Part shown: positions 53,996 to 61,495 of the stretch, piece by piece
Layout of the letters: every line of letters starts with the position of its first letter
Position numbering within the stretch: the stretch's first letter is position 1
Assembly: GCA_905235225.1 (NCBI GenBank)
Contig: CAJOKE010000003.1
Location: forward strand, 18,816 to 82,815
Reading direction: 5' to 3'
Source: Paludibacteraceae bacterium
GTDB lineage: Bacteria; Bacteroidota; Bacteroidia; Bacteroidales; Paludibacteraceae
Length of the DNA: 64,000 nt
Made by a program: the position numbers and the translations under genes
The notes under the pieces: model-generated
Told to the model about the DNA's origin: nothing
Databases searched by the model: none
Seen by the model: the letters and a program-made list of their open reading frames with translations, nothing else

Positions 53996-54733
53996 CTATC
54001 TTGGTTTATTGAATTCTAAAATAGCATTCAGCCCTATCAGAACGAGGTGCTTCTCATGATGGAAACTGTACCGGCAGTTGTTGAGTATATACGGTGCATT
54101 GCCACCGGTCAGAAATATGGCATAGTGCTTGCATCGTTCGCCTAACGTTCGGATATAGCCCTTCACTTCATACGCTATTCCGCGAACCACACCTGCCGCT
54201 ATCGCATCGCGGGTCGTCTTGCCGTATAGCGGTATCAACTCGTTCTCCTCAACATCCACCAATGGAAGTTTCTTCGTCATCCGGTTGAGCATGGTCAGAC
54301 GCATCTTGATTCCGGGTGCTATATTACCGCCTAAAAACTCATTCTTTTCCGACACAAAATCGTATGTCAACGCCGACCCTGCATCAATAATCAGCAGATT
54401 CTCATTCGGACAAAGCGACACGGCACCTACTGCGGCTGCCAGACGGTCCTGACCCAATGTCTCCGGAGACATATAACAATTGGCTATCGGCACCGGAGTA
54501 AAATGGTCAAACAGCACAAAATACTTGGAAAGCCGGTTCAGCGTATTCACAACTGCCGGTTCTATATTCACTACCGACGATATGATACTGTCGGTTATCG
54601 AATACAACGAGAACAACCTTTCTATGTCATTCGCGGTAAAGGACTTGTAGATGAAGTTCTTAACGATACGTCCGTCGGACTCAAACAAAGCCACTTTCGT
54701 TCGCGAATTTCCTTGGTCGATGGCTAAATTCAT
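53996..54733 (-). CDS. coaX: Type III pantothenate kinase
   Basis: 245 residues. N-terminal LAIDQGNSRTKVALFE, the central LGQDRLAAAVGA and LLIIDAGSALTYDFV, and APGIKMRLTMLNRMT identify CoaX. It carries out the first step of CoA synthesis. Its start shares one base with the stop of the acyl-CoA ligase gene, so CoA supply and use are linked in one operon. Confidence 0.95.
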   Translation of the reverse strand: MNLAIDQGNSRTKVALFESDGRIVKNFIYKSFTANDIERLFSLYSITDSIISSVVNIEPAVVNTLNRLSKYFVLFDHFTPVPIANCYMSPETLGQDRLAAAVGAVSLCPNENLLIIDAGSALTYDFVSEKNEFLGGNIAPGIKMRLTMLNRMTKKLPLVDVEENELIPLYGKTTRDAIAAGVVRGIAYEVKGYIRTLGERCKHYAIFLTGGNAPYILNNCRYSFHHEKHLVLIGLNAILEFNKPR

Positions 54734-56409
54734 TATACCTCTACGTTCGTGTACAGGAATCGCTTGATTGACTTCTTCGGCGTTTTCTCAAACTCATGAG
54801 GGAACAGCTTGATACTGTTCAGTTGCTCATATGACGCCAAGTCCGCATTGACTTGTTTCCGCACTTCTTCCATGTGCGCTTCCAACTGCTCTTTGGTCAG
54901 ACCGCTCGCATCCACCTCATTGTAATCCGGACATACCAGTGCCACCAATCGCGTGTCATCGGTTTGGATAACAAGCGACTCCAATACATACGGCATATTG
55001 TTCAGTTTCGCCTCTATCTCTTCCGGATAAATATTCTGCCCGCTCGGACCAAGAAGCATCGTCTTGCACCTTCCCTTGATGAACAGATACCCGTCCTCAT
55101 CAATTATGCCCAAATCACCTGTCCGCAGCCATCCGTCTTTGGTAAAACTGTCCTTGGTCGCCTGAGGGTTCTTGAAATAACCCGTCATCACATTCTCCCC
55201 GCGGACAACAACCTCTCCTATGCCCTCTTCGTTCGGGTGAATAATCTTCACATCCATCAGTCCCGGCAAAGCGCGACCGCACGAATACAGCTTGCCCCCT
55301 TCCGAATACGGCGTAAACGTAATCAACGGCGCACACTCCGTCATTCCGTAGCCGATAGTCATCGGGAACTTGATTCGTGTCAGGAATGCCTCAACCTCCG
55401 GGTTCAAAGGCGCACCGCCTATGATGATTTGCTGGAACGCACCACCGAACGCCTCTACCAACTGCTGACGTATCTTGCTGCATACTACCTCATCCAAAAA
55501 CGGCACCTTCAGCACCCAACTGATTGGCGGCTTCTGTATCTGGGGGACTATCATCTTCTTGTATATCTTCTCCAATATCAGCGGAACGGACAATATCAGC
55601 GTCGGCTTGATCTCCGCAAACGCCTGAAGCAATATCTTCGGAGACGGCGTCCTGCCTATCAGGTACGAATGACCGCCCGCTGCCAGACACGCAAGAAAAT
55701 CAAACGCACAACCGTATGCGTGAGCAAGAGGCAGAAACGTCACGTGTCGCGCCCCTTGGAAGGTCAGCCGCTTGTCCAATCCATAACGCACATTCCCCGC
55801 CAATCCGTTCAGCGGCATGATAACACCCTTGCTGAAACCCGTCGTTCCCGATGTATAGTTAATCGACCCGATGGCACTGTTCGGCCTGTCCGCATATTTC
55901 ACACTCTCACGGGTAAATCCGCCGGCGTACTTTTTGTTGAACGCTTCTTCTACATCTCCCCACGTAATCTCTTTATGGTGCCGATGGGCAATCAGTTTGA
56001 AGTTGGTCAGAGAATACACTGCCTTCACCGTCTCTACCTGCTCCAGATCCATATTCTCCCATATCGCATCGGTGATGAACAGCAACTTCGACTCCGAATG
56101 ATTGATGATATGCTGCGCATCATTCGCCTTGAAATCCTGTAGTATCGGAACTATTATACCGCCATACGTGATCGTTGCCAGATACACCGTCACCCAGTTG
56201 CAGTTATTCCTGCCCATCACGGCGATCTTGTCGTCCTTCTTTATCCCGAACAGCTTGAATAGCAAATGAAGACGAGCCACTTGGGCTGCCAAACGACCGT
56301 AGGTCAGCGTATTCGCGGTTCCATAGTCCGTAACGGCATTCAGCTCCCAGTTCTCACGGAACGAACGCTCATACATTTTGACAAAATTGTCTTGTTCTGA
56401 TGTCAGCAT
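54733..56409 (-). CDS. AMP-binding acyl-CoA synthetase (second paralogue)
   Basis: 558 residues. Adenylation motifs: INYTSGTTGFSKGV (P-loop), YGMTECAPLI, DGWLRTGDLGIID, and the Lys-containing C-terminal FEKTPKKSIKRFLY. It should activate a carboxylic acid, most likely a long-chain fatty acid, to its acyl-CoA. It closely resembles the gene upstream (17 bp apart), the pair being a tandem duplication. Confidence 0.92.
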   Translation of the reverse strand: MLTSEQDNFVKMYERSFRENWELNAVTDYGTANTLTYGRLAAQVARLHLLFKLFGIKKDDKIAVMGRNNCNWVTVYLATITYGGIIVPILQDFKANDAQHIINHSESKLLFITDAIWENMDLEQVETVKAVYSLTNFKLIAHRHHKEITWGDVEEAFNKKYAGGFTRESVKYADRPNSAIGSINYTSGTTGFSKGVIMPLNGLAGNVRYGLDKRLTFQGARHVTFLPLAHAYGCAFDFLACLAAGGHSYLIGRTPSPKILLQAFAEIKPTLILSVPLILEKIYKKMIVPQIQKPPISWVLKVPFLDEVVCSKIRQQLVEAFGGAFQQIIIGGAPLNPEVEAFLTRIKFPMTIGYGMTECAPLITFTPYSEGGKLYSCGRALPGLMDVKIIHPNEEGIGEVVVRGENVMTGYFKNPQATKDSFTKDGWLRTGDLGIIDEDGYLFIKGRCKTMLLGPSGQNIYPEEIEAKLNNMPYVLESLVIQTDDTRLVALVCPDYNEVDASGLTKEQLEAHMEEVRKQVNADLASYEQLNSIKLFPHEFEKTPKKSIKRFLYTNVEV

Positions 56410-56426
56410 AGTATCAGTTTTTATGG

Positions 56427-58094
56427 TTAATCCACACGGGTATAGAGAAAACGCTTGATTGACTTCTTCGGCGTCTTTTCAAACTCATGAGGGTATAGTT
56501 GCAATTTGCTTATTTGCTCATACGATGCGATTTGCGCATTCAGATTGCGACGGTTCGTTTCCATCGCCGCTTCCAGCATTTCTTTGGTCAGATGGTCCGC
56601 ATCTACTGCCACATAATCAGGGCAGACCAATGCCACCAATGCACCTTCGTACTGAATCACAAGCGACTCCATCACATACGGCATGTTGTTCAGCTTGGAC
56701 TCTATCTCTTCCGGGTAAATGTTCTGACCGCTCGGACCGAGAAGCATACTCTTGTCGCGACCCTTGATGAAGATATAGTTCTCTTTGTCAATATATCCGA
56801 GGTCACCCGTTTTCAGCCAGCCGTCCGGCGTAAATATCAGCCGTGTCGCTTCTTCGTTCTTGTAATAACCTTTCATCAGATGTTCGCCGCGCACCTGCAG
56901 TTCACCCACACCCTCCGAATTAGGTTCCGCTACACGCACCTCCATCAATCCTTCCAACGGCTTGCCGCAGCACTGCTGCTTGTAATCCTTGTGGTTCACA
57001 TACGAAATCAGCGGAGCGCACTCCGTCATGCCGTATCCCACGGTATAGGGGAAACGTATCCTATTCAAAAATGCGTCAACCTCCGTATTCAGCGGAGCAC
57101 CGCCGATAATCACCTCGTTCACACATCCGCCGAACGCTTCTAATAACGCCTGACGAAGTTTCCCCAGCACAACCTCATCGAGGAACGGAACCTTCATCAC
57201 CCAGCTCACCGGCGGCTTTGAAATCTGAGGAACTATCTTGCTCTTGTATATCTTCTCCAATATCAACGGAACCGTCAGTACGCAGGTCGGCTTAACTTCC
57301 GCAAACGCCTGCAGCAGCACCTTCGGCGACGGCGTCTTGCCCAACAGCCACGCATGCCCCCCAGCGCAGAACGTACTCAGAAAATCAAACGCACAGCCGA
57401 ACGCATGAGCCAGAGGCAAAAACACCACCTGACGGCAACCCTTATACGTCACATGCACGTCTATACAGAACTTCACATTCCCCGCCAATGCGTTCAACGG
57501 AGTCACTACCCCTTTCGAGAACCCCGTCGTTCCCGATGTATAATTGAACGACGCTATCTCATCATTCTGCTTGTCGCTGTACGACAACTGGTCCGCTTGA
57601 ATGCCCTTCGGATAAAGCCGTTCATATTCCTGACCTATCCGCTTCGGGGTCAGACCGTCTCTGTTAAATCCTTCCGTTACTGCCAATGGCGCATAATCAC
57701 TCAGCGAGAACACCGCCTTCACCGTTTCCATCTGGGAAATATCCATGTTCTCATACAGCGAATCCGCTATGAACAGCAGCTTCGACTCCGAATGGTTGAT
57801 GATATGCAGCGCATCATTCGCACGGAAATCCTGTAGTATCGGTACAATGATGGCACCATATGTCACCGATGCCAAATACACCGTCACCCAGTTGCACGTG
57901 TTCTTGCCCATCAGCCCGATACAATCGTTCTTGCCAACACCGCACGTGCGGAACAGAATATGCAACCGCGCTATCTCCGCTGCCACATCGCCGTAACTCA
58001 TCGTCCGCTCCGTACCGTAATCCGTGAACGCAGCAGACTCCCAGTTCGCGCAAATCGACTTGCGGATCGTCTCTATAAATGGCTCGCTTATCAT
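56427..58094 (-). CDS. AMP-binding acyl-CoA synthetase (first paralogue)
   Basis: 555 residues from the ATG at 58094, which overlaps the TAA of the preceding gene by one base. The longer in-frame start at 58196 lies inside that gene. Motifs: FNYTSGTTGFSKGV, YGMTECAPLI, DGWLKTGDLGYID and FEKTPKKSIKRFLY. It differs from its paralogue mainly in the middle third and at the very ends. Substrate chain length is unknown. Confidence 0.92.
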   Translation of the reverse strand: MISEPFIETIRKSICANWESAAFTDYGTERTMSYGDVAAEIARLHILFRTCGVGKNDCIGLMGKNTCNWVTVYLASVTYGAIIVPILQDFRANDALHIINHSESKLLFIADSLYENMDISQMETVKAVFSLSDYAPLAVTEGFNRDGLTPKRIGQEYERLYPKGIQADQLSYSDKQNDEIASFNYTSGTTGFSKGVVTPLNALAGNVKFCIDVHVTYKGCRQVVFLPLAHAFGCAFDFLSTFCAGGHAWLLGKTPSPKVLLQAFAEVKPTCVLTVPLILEKIYKSKIVPQISKPPVSWVMKVPFLDEVVLGKLRQALLEAFGGCVNEVIIGGAPLNTEVDAFLNRIRFPYTVGYGMTECAPLISYVNHKDYKQQCCGKPLEGLMEVRVAEPNSEGVGELQVRGEHLMKGYYKNEEATRLIFTPDGWLKTGDLGYIDKENYIFIKGRDKSMLLGPSGQNIYPEEIESKLNNMPYVMESLVIQYEGALVALVCPDYVAVDADHLTKEMLEAAMETNRRNLNAQIASYEQISKLQLYPHEFEKTPKKSIKRFLYTRVD

Positions 58095-58522
58095 TACTGT
58101 ACCGGCTCCGGAACATCCAATAGATTGTCGGACTCGGGTTCCTTGTTCTCTATCACAATTATCCGGTCTACGATAAACTGACTCTTTCCGCGCCATGGCA
58201 ATGTACCCAAATAACGCTTCCAGTGCAGCTTAACCTGCTTGCTCGACATACTCTCAATCTCCATCGCTACTGCCGCATCTGCTACCGAAAACTTGAACTC
58301 GTTCGACTGAATCGTCGCATTCGAGTTCTTGCTGTTGTAACCCGTCTGTATCATCTTACCCTCATACGTCTTGAAAATGACACCCTCCTTCTGGAAGTAG
58401 TTGATGTCACCTTCGTTCGTTCCCTCGCTATATACAAAACAGAACTTGAAGAAGATAAATCCCGCCAGCCCAATGACTATTATCACTGACAACCAGCCCA
58501 ATACTTTTCCTGATGTTGACAT
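58094..58522 (-). CDS. Membrane-anchored small protein of a conserved Bacteroidales family
   Basis: 142 residues. One membrane anchor (VLGWLSVIIVIGLAGFIFFKF) is followed by a soluble part with FVYSEGTNEGDI, FKTYEGKM, VKLHWKRYLGTLPWRG and IVDRIIVIE. I recall the family from Bacteroides genomes, where it is sometimes mislabelled as 6-phosphogluconate dehydrogenase; no dehydrogenase motif is present. First gene of an operon with two acyl-CoA synthetases and coaX. Function unknown. Confidence 0.75.
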   Translation of the reverse strand: MSTSGKVLGWLSVIIVIGLAGFIFFKFCFVYSEGTNEGDINYFQKEGVIFKTYEGKMIQTGYNSKNSNATIQSNEFKFSVADAAVAMEIESMSSKQVKLHWKRYLGTLPWRGKSQFIVDRIIVIENKEPESDNLLDVPEPVQ

Positions 58523-58553
58523 AATTATTTCGTTTTATTTGATTTCTACGCCG

Positions 58554-58585
58554 CAAAAGTACTACTTTTTTTTCATTTATACAAA
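58554..58585 (-). promoter_or_regulatory. Promoter of the acyl-CoA synthetase-coaX operon
   Basis: Minus strand TTTG (58585-58582), a 20-bp spacer, TACTTTTG (58561-58554). Leader about 28 nt. Confidence 0.8.
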
Positions 58586-58641
58586 AAAAAATTATATCTT
58601 CTCAAAAAAACACGCTTTTTACCGAAAAATAACATTTTTTT

Positions 58642-58673
58642 GTTGCATATTCCGTAATTATACCGTACCTTTG
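58642..58673 (+). promoter_or_regulatory. Promoter of the first small-paralogue gene
   Basis: GTTG (58642-58645), a 20-bp spacer, TACCTTTG (58666-58673), then caaccgatttt. Transcription would start about 15 bp ahead of the 11-bp array, so the array is part of a leader of about 200 nt. Confidence 0.78.
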
Positions 58674-58692
58674 CAACCGATTTTCGACACTT

Positions 58693-58802
58693 CTAACCGA
58701 AGGATAACCGAACGATAACCGAAGGATAACCGAATGATAACCGAACGATAACCGAACGATAACCGAAGGATAACCGAACGATAACCGAACGATAACCGAA
58801 CG
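58693..58802. repeat. 11-bp tandem array (ten units of ataaccgaacg)
   Basis: Units start every 11 bp from 58693 to 58792. The first begins ct instead of at; later variation is at base 10 only (c, g or t: gaacg, gaagg, gaatg). It lies in the transcribed leader of the 58884 gene. The rest of the 58523-58883 gap holds two promoters and AT-rich DNA. Confidence 0.95.
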
Positions 58803-58883
58803 ATAGTGCGCTTTTTTAAGGAATCTTATAGACCACTTAAACGCACAAAATCATAATTTTACTAACCACTAAATTTTTACACT

Positions 58884-59294
58884 ATGGCTCTAACTGCTCC
58901 CGCAACTCCGATTGCTGACATCCATGGACAACTCAGCAAAACAGACAAAATCGTCTTCCGCGTCAGAGACGGCATCATGCAATCATATGCCGTCAAAAAT
59001 CCCTATCATGGCAAACCAACCGAAGCGCAAACACGACAACGCAACAAGTTCGCGCAAATCACCGCACAACTTAAAACCATCTACGATGACCCAGAACAAC
59101 TCGAACTCTGGCAGCAACGCTTCAAAAAATATATTGACTCCAGAACCTTCAAAAAACAATTCCGCCAGTACCTTGCCGAACAAAAAGCACCCGCACACAC
59201 ACCATCCGTCGTCATACCTAAAGCTCTCCGCACACCAAAACCACCTACCACCTTGTACGGATTCATATTCGCATCCCTTGCCGATAACGCATAA
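58884..59294 (+). CDS. Small basic protein, paralogue 1 of the local family
   Basis: 136 residues, no signal peptide or membrane segment. It opens ATPIADIHGQLSKTDKIVFR, has PTEAQTRQRNKFAQI and a Lys/Gln-rich middle, and ends PPTTLYGFIFASL. Two more genes here (60504 and 61052) share the plan: (I/V)xG(K/Q)(L/Y)xK.D at the start, a Q-rich central helix, and TLxGF(I/V)F at the end. The layout recalls small Bacteroidota proteins with a GKxGx-VxR start, which I cannot name with certainty. Own promoter and long leader. Function unknown. Confidence 0.72.
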   Translation: MALTAPATPIADIHGQLSKTDKIVFRVRDGIMQSYAVKNPYHGKPTEAQTRQRNKFAQITAQLKTIYDDPEQLELWQQRFKKYIDSRTFKKQFRQYLAEQKAPAHTPSVVIPKALRTPKPPTTLYGFIFASLADNA

Positions 59295-59318
59295 TACACA
59301 CCCTTTTACACAAAATTA

Positions 59319-59338
59319 ACAAAAAACATGTTTTTTGT
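59319..59338. terminator. AT-rich perfect palindrome, possible terminator or operator
   Basis: The 20-bp sequence at 59319-59338 (acaaaaaaca followed by tgttttttgt) is self-complementary. It lies after the 58884 gene and 10 bp ahead of the next -33 box, so either role is possible. Confidence 0.4.
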
Positions 59339-59347
59339 GTCAAATTT

Positions 59348-59379
59348 TTTGGATATTCCGAAAAATTGTTGTACCTTTG
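59348..59379 (+). promoter_or_regulatory. Promoter of the coiled-coil/NNFNG gene pair
   Basis: TTTG (59348-59351), a 20-bp spacer, TACCTTTG (59372-59379). The leader of ~115 nt to the ATG at 59502 holds a short overlapping frame that I do not accept as a gene. Confidence 0.82.
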
Positions 59380-59501
59380 CGCCAAATTAGTAAAATCACA
59401 GTAGATCACACAGACAGTAGCTTTATCATGACATTCTTGTCAGGAATATTATTCTTAGGCACATGCCGCATAGTTTATAATGTGTACAACGAAAGTATGG
59501 T

Positions 59502-59840
59502 ATGCAATACGACAGCACGGACATATTATCCCAACGTGCGAGGGCGGAAATCAACCGCCTTCGTGCCGACGCATACCATAATCTCGAAATGGCGGACCTG
59601 CTGAACGATTTGCAGCAACAGCTCGACAAACAGCACTCTGACATACAAAAACTTTCCGCCGAAAACAACAACCTCCGTACACTTAACCAACGCCTCCTTT
59701 CCGAAAATTCCCTGCTGAAGCAGCAACATCCCGTCATCAATAACTTTAACGGCAACATCGATACCGTCAATATTTCCGCCAAGGACACTCCTTCGCCGGA
59801 ACAAATCATTATGTCTATCCCTAATTCTAAAACAGTATGA
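59502..59840 (+). CDS. Small coiled-coil protein
   Basis: 112 residues. Residues ~10-75 form a continuous coiled coil (LADLLNDLQQQLDKQ-like heptads, LSAENNNLRTLNQRLLSENS). The C-terminal part begins HPVINNFNGNIDTVNIS; the next gene begins with a similar NNFNGTIGQVINHVDN. This suggests the two products share a beta-type or binding motif. Its stop overlaps the next start as ATGA. Function unknown. Confidence 0.7.
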   Translation: MQYDSTDILSQRARAEINRLRADAYHNLEMADLLNDLQQQLDKQHSDIQKLSAENNNLRTLNQRLLSENSLLKQQHPVINNFNGNIDTVNISAKDTPSPEQIIMSIPNSKTV

Positions 59841-60238
59841 ACAACAACATTCCTTCCATCGTCAACAACTTCAACGGCACCATTGGACAAGTCATTAACC
59901 ATGTGGACAACTTCTACGCCGCACCGCCTGCACACACCAAAGTACAGAACGACAACGCCGAAGATGTCCCTTATCAACCGGTCGAATCCTACTGCCCGTA
60001 TATCAATCGCGAAAAAATACGCGAACTCGGTATCATGTCCCCCGCTGATTTTCAAACCAAACTCCATCAGGCATGCCTTGGCAATGCACCGCAACTCGCC
60101 GAATTCCTCAAACACTATCATAATCTCGGATACCTCCATTTCAATGGACACAACAAAAAACAGATCTTCGAAACACTCTGCACATCCTTCCCTGACACCA
60201 TCACCTACCAATACTCCAATTTCGCCACATACTACTAA
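59837..60238 (+). CDS. Small hypothetical protein (NNFNG family)
   Basis: 133 residues, soluble. It opens with VNNFNGTIGQVINHVDNFYA, echoing the end of the gene upstream. The C-terminal half has YCPYINREKIRELGIMS, FLKHYHNLGYLHFNG and KQIFETLCTSFPDTITYQY. I recall a Bacteroidota family with this plan found near mobile or accessory genes, but cannot name it. It is translationally coupled to the coiled-coil gene by a 4-bp overlap. Confidence 0.7.
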   Translation: MNNNIPSIVNNFNGTIGQVINHVDNFYAAPPAHTKVQNDNAEDVPYQPVESYCPYINREKIRELGIMSPADFQTKLHQACLGNAPQLAEFLKHYHNLGYLHFNGHNKKQIFETLCTSFPDTITYQYSNFATYY

Positions 60239-60361
60239 CTCCCTTTGGATTTTTTTATCTCCACCTCCCTGCCCTTGCCTTACTCTTTGATTCGACCACA
60301 TTGTAACAATTCTCTATCGGACAATCCCCTCTATTGGATTTCCATTCGATTCCATTCGATT

Positions 60362-60393
60362 AAACGGCCACACCTGCATGTAGGTCGTTTTTT
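60362..60393 (+). terminator. Terminator after the NNFNG gene
   Basis: An eight-bp stem with one G-T pair (aaacggcc at 60362, ggtcgttt at 60383), a 13-nt loop, and a T-run. The loop contains cctgcatgtagg, which can pair within itself. The next promoter overlaps this hairpin. Confidence 0.7.
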
Positions 60394-60406
60394 TATACTA
60401 CCTTTG
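60373..60406 (+). promoter_or_regulatory. Promoter of paralogue 2-lipoprotein-paralogue 3
   Basis: The -7 box TACCTTTG (60399-60406) is perfect. The only -33 candidate is CCTG (60373-60376) with a 22-bp spacer, which is weak and lies inside the upstream terminator loop. Confidence 0.55.
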
Positions 60407-60503
60407 CACTCGAAATCAGTCATCCACGGCGCCGGTATGAACAATTTCAAACCTGTTGTTTAATCTAAAAACCTCTCGATGTACAGGCAATCGTAACACA
60501 ACT

Positions 60504-60824
60504 ATGAGTAAAATTAATATGATGACCCACCTCGACTCTGTTAAAGGTAAGTATGCCAAGTCGGACAAAGTGTACACTAAAGTACGTAAAACGGACCAAC
60601 TGGTAATCGGTGTCCGTCTCAAGAACCCGCCTACCAACCAACCACCTACGGCAGGGCAAAAAACAGCACAGGACAAACTCGCCGCTGTTGCTGCCAATGT
60701 CAAAACCGCTTTCGCCACACCCGAAACGATTGCGCAGTACAAGGCGGATTTCAAAAAACAACGCCGGTTCAAAACGCTAACCGGATTCGTGTTCCACAAA
60801 GAATTTCAAAAGTTAGGAGATTAA
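60504..60824 (+). CDS. Small basic protein, paralogue 2 of the local family
   Basis: 106 residues from the ATG at 60504; an earlier in-frame ATG at 60456 adds a tail with no family match. It has MTHLDSVKGKYAKSDKVYTK, a central Gln/Lys/Ala helix (TAGQKTAQDKLAAVAANVK), and KKQRRFKTLTGFVFHKEF at the end. The pattern matches the 58884 and 61052 products. The lipoprotein gene starts 3 bp later. Function unknown. Confidence 0.7.
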   Translation: MSKINMMTHLDSVKGKYAKSDKVYTKVRKTDQLVIGVRLKNPPTNQPPTAGQKTAQDKLAAVAANVKTAFATPETIAQYKADFKKQRRFKTLTGFVFHKEFQKLGD

Positions 60825-60827
60825 ACT

Positions 60828-61001
60828 ATGAAACAACATCTTTTTATCGCAGGATTAGCCGCAATCGCGGCTACCTGCTTGGCAAGTTGCAACGTCACTC
60901 GCGTCATCACCAATGAGTCCATGTACACGACAAAAGGTGATACCACCGTTGTCATCACTACCAAAACCATCGAGACCTACGACGCCTCAAAAAAACTTTA
61001 G
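60828..61001 (+). CDS. Small lipoprotein, 57 residues
   Basis: A short gene between two paralogues. It has signal peptide KQHLFIAGLAAIAATCLASC with lipobox LASC (Cys21), then a 36-residue mature part rich in Thr: NVTRVITNESMYTTKGDTT and IETYDASKKL. Gap to the preceding stop is 3 bp, so it is translated from the same mRNA. It resembles small Bacteroidales lipoproteins I have seen beside mobile or accessory genes. Function unknown. Confidence 0.75.
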   Translation: MKQHLFIAGLAAIAATCLASCNVTRVITNESMYTTKGDTTVVITTKTIETYDASKKL

Positions 61002-61051
61002 TATTAACCTGCTATTAACTGATTATTTATAGCGTAATAAATTTTGACGAC

Positions 61052-61378
61052 ATGGCACATGTATCTTATATCAGACCTATTGAGTCTCTGCACGGCAAAC
61101 TGCTCAAACAGGATTTTGTCAGTTATGCAATGCGCATTAAATCAACTACCAAGTTCACCGTTACACGTCTTTCGTGGAAACAAGTCATCTCACCCGACAA
61201 ACAAGCCGCAGCTAAACAACGGCAAGCCAAGTTCAAAGCTGTTGTCCAATCAGCACGGGAACGGATGATGGACCCCACCAAACGGCAGGCGGATGAAAAA
61301 GCCTTTAAGGCACAGTCCAGATATACTACACTCTTTGGGTTCATCTTCCACGAGGAATGGATGACCTTTGAAGGATAA
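61052..61378 (+). CDS. Small basic protein, paralogue 3 of the local family
   Basis: 108 residues. It opens YIRPIESLHGKLLKQDFVSY, has DKQAAAKQRQAKFKAVVQSA in the middle and ends FKAQSRYTTLFGFIFHEEW, as in the other two family members. No signal peptide. It lies 50 bp after the lipoprotein gene and is followed directly by a strong terminator, so it is the last gene of paralogue 2-lipoprotein-paralogue 3. Function unknown. Confidence 0.72.
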   Translation: MAHVSYIRPIESLHGKLLKQDFVSYAMRIKSTTKFTVTRLSWKQVISPDKQAAAKQRQAKFKAVVQSARERMMDPTKRQADEKAFKAQSRYTTLFGFIFHEEWMTFEG

Positions 61379-61379
61379 C

Positions 61380-61407
61380 AAAAAAGTGCGGGAAACCGCA
61401 CTTTTTT
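61380..61407 (+). terminator. Terminator after paralogue 3
   Basis: A perfect 12-bp stem (aaaaaagtgcgg at 61380-61391, ccgcactttttt at 61396-61407) with loop gaaa. The stem core agtgcgg/ccgcact is the same as at 9874 and close to that at 30124. Confidence 0.93.
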
Positions 61408-61457
61408 ATATTTCTAAACACTAATCTCTAAAATTTTATCTAAAAAATTCTTTATTT

Positions 61458-61489
61458 TTTGCACATATCCAAAGTTTGTTGTATCTTTG
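61458..61489 (+). promoter_or_regulatory. Promoter of the structured RNA
   Basis: TTTG (61458-61461), exactly 20 bp, TATCTTTG (61482-61489), then cacccgattttg. The -33 region is TTTGCACATATCCAAA (61458-61473), the same near-palindrome seen at other promoters. Confidence 0.85.
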
Positions 61490-61495
61490 CACCCG

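Noticed and set aside
54853..56142. 429-residue plus-strand frame
   Set aside because: It is antisense to an acyl-CoA synthetase with intact motifs; the translation is Arg/Leu/Gln-rich with no family pattern.
58693..58802. Possible CRISPR array
   Set aside because: Units of 11 bp are contiguous with no spacers; no cas genes nearby. The same holds for the other arrays.
59429..59604. 58-residue frame starting MTFLSGILFLGTC in the leader of the coiled-coil gene
   Set aside because: It overlaps the 59502 gene by about 100 bp in another frame, and the coiled-coil pattern of 59502 is far more protein-like.
60340..60361. Two copies of ttccattcga as another 11-bp array
   Set aside because: The period is 10 and there are only two copies, so it does not belong to the 11/22-bp set.
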